Below, one piece after another: positions 4,814 through 5,822 of a stretch of 5,822 nt of DNA. How positions within the stretch are numbered: the first letter of the stretch is position 1; the number at the start of each line of letters is the position of its first letter. Source of the stretch: Campylobacterales bacterium (GTDB lineage Bacteria; Campylobacterota; Campylobacteria; Campylobacterales; QNZT01); NCBI GenBank assembly GCA_027056215.1, contig JALULO010000269.1, positions 1-5,822 on the forward strand. The letters run 5' to 3'. The notes under the pieces are model-generated. The model saw only the letters and a program-made list of their open reading frames with translations. It was not told where the DNA came from and ran no database searches. The translations under genes and the position numbers were made by a program.

Positions 4814-5822
4814 ATGCGTAAAAATCTAAGAATCGGTGATATCCTTATTGAGCAAGGGTTTATCACGCAAGAGCAACTCATGCACGCACTCTCTATCCAA
4901 AAAGAGAGTAACTATGCCAAAAAACTTGGTGAAATATTCATAGAGGAAGGTTTGGTTAGTGAAAAAGATTTAGCACTTGTACTCTCAAACCAACTTCATA
5001 TAGAATTTTTAGATCTTTATAGTATCGAGATTGATTTTACACTTTTTAAAAACTATTCTTTACAAATATTAAAAAATGCCGATGCCATCATCGTTAAAGA
5101 AGATGAAGATTTTGTGCATGTGGCTATCGCTGATCCGTTAAATTATGATGCTTTAGAATTACTTGAACGCTCCATCATTATCAAACCTATTAAGTTTTAT
5201 ATCGCTCTTAAAAATGATATCAAACATATCTTTGAAAGATTGGAGATTATTGAAACTGCACGAACATTGATGCAGCAAGTCAAAGCAGAGATCAAATCCC
5301 AAGACTTTAAACTAGATAACCAACAAAGCTCTATCATGCTTTTGATAGAACAGATTCTCAAAACTTCTGTTTTCAACAATGCCAGTGATATCCACATAGA
5401 GCCAAATAATGTCGATATTTCGGTTAGAAATCGTGTAGATGGTGTTTTAAGAGAGATTTTTGTACTAGATATGGAAGTATACAATGCCCTTGTATCGCGT
5501 ATCAAGATTCTTGGAAATCTAGATATATCAGAGAAAAGACGTTCTCAAGATGGTAGATTTTCTATGCTTATCGATGAAAAGGAATATGATTTTAGACTTT
5601 CAACCGCACCTACACTACACGGTGAATCTCTGGTTATGCGTATACTCGATCAACAAAAGATTCTCTTAACACTTGATCAACTAGGTATGAGTGAGCAAAA
5701 CCTGCAAAAATTTAATGATCTTTTACACGCGCCGTATGGTATCGTCTTTGTAACAGGTCCTACTGGTAGCGGTAAAACAACAACACTTTACGCAGCACTC
5801 AACGATATCAAAGATATCGAAA
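4814..5822 (+). CDS. GspE/PulE/MshE-type assembly ATPase with MshEN-like N-terminal domain, 3' partial
   Basis: The frame runs open off the right edge: 336 full codons are visible of a family that is usually about 550-580 residues. The N-terminus has two tandem MshEN-like motifs, at residues 6-29 (RIGDILIEQGFITQEQL...ALSIQ) and 37-60 (KLGEIFIEEGLVSEKDL...VLSNQ). A region with VAIADPLNYDALELL (about 104-118), typical of the GspE N1 domain, follows. The T2SSE core starts with ASDIHIEP (190-197), RVDGVLRE (207-214) and LDISEKRRSQDGRF (236-249), and reaches Walker A GPTGSGKT (315-322). The Asp box, Walker B, His box and any tetracysteine zinc site lie beyond the window. The hexameric enzyme hydrolyses ATP at the cytoplasmic face of the inner membrane to drive (pseudo)pilus assembly. 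ATP binding is expected from the intact Walker A. The gene follows the secretin by 12 bases, so they are probably co-transcribed. Candidate names are gspE, mshE or ctsE; I do not choose one. Confidence 0.95.
   Translation, partial: MRKNLRIGDILIEQGFITQEQLMHALSIQKESNYAKKLGEIFIEEGLVSEKDLALVLSNQLHIEFLDLYSIEIDFTLFKNYSLQILKNADAIIVKEDEDFVHVAIADPLNYDALELLERSIIIKPIKFYIALKNDIKHIFERLEIIETARTLMQQVKAEIKSQDFKLDNQQSSIMLLIEQILKTSVFNNASDIHIEPNNVDISVRNRVDGVLREIFVLDMEVYNALVSRIKILGNLDISEKRRSQDGRFSMLIDEKEYDFRLSTAPTLHGESLVMRILDQQKILLTLDQLGMSEQNLQKFNDLLHAPYGIVFVTGPTGSGKTTTLYAALNDIKDIE

Noticed and set aside
5197..5505. 102-codon minus-strand frame opposite the ATPase gene
   Set aside because: It is antisense to conserved T2SSE motifs such as SDIHIEP, whose coding strand is certain; the product is Ser/Ile/Leu-rich with no known pattern.

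Overview
The window is an AT-rich, gene-dense, single-strand segment. It looks like part of a chromosomal operon from a Campylobacterota (Epsilonproteobacteria) organism, of the Sulfurimonas, Sulfurovum or Sulfurospirillum kind. That placement is inference from base composition, codon use (AAA, TTA, ATA, AGA) and protein style recalled from that group; no marker gene is present. All seven genes lie on the + strand with junctions between -4 and +12 nt, so the window reads as one polycistronic unit running off both ends.

Layout: 1-356 is the 3' part of a prepilin-like gene. 353-856 is a second prepilin of the GspH/FimT minor-pseudopilin style, with a clear prepilin-peptidase site. 867-2357 is a bitopic protein with a PilM/GspL-like cytoplasmic half, one membrane segment and a PilN-like periplasmic half. 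2362-2988 is a PilO/GspM/MshJ-like bitopic protein. 2985-3401 is a small exported PilP/MshK-like protein. 3401-4801 is an MshL-type outer-membrane secretin. 4814 to the window end is the N-terminal part of a GspE/PulE/MshE-type assembly ATPase, cut off shortly after its Walker A motif.

Together these are the core of a type II secretion / type IV pilus-like (MSHA-like) envelope machine: pseudopilin subunits, an inner-membrane alignment complex (PilM-N, PilO, PilP equivalents), the secretin pore and the cytoplasmic assembly motor. The gene order matches pilM-N-O-P-Q and mshI-J-K-L-(M-N)-E, except that pilM and pilN appear fused and no mshM/mshN-like genes lie between secretin and ATPase. The machine may secrete protein, build a short pilus, or take up DNA like the Cts system of Campylobacter. 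The sequence does not decide between these.

I saw no RNA gene, mobile element, CRISPR array, terminator or convincing internal promoter, and no stretch over 300 bases without a gene. This is a recognisable machine in a somewhat divergent form, not a clearly new system. The points most worth a second look are the tandem c-di-GMP-receptor-like motifs in the ATPase, the fused PilM/PilN-type protein, and the apparent lack of the conserved glutamate in the first prepilin.
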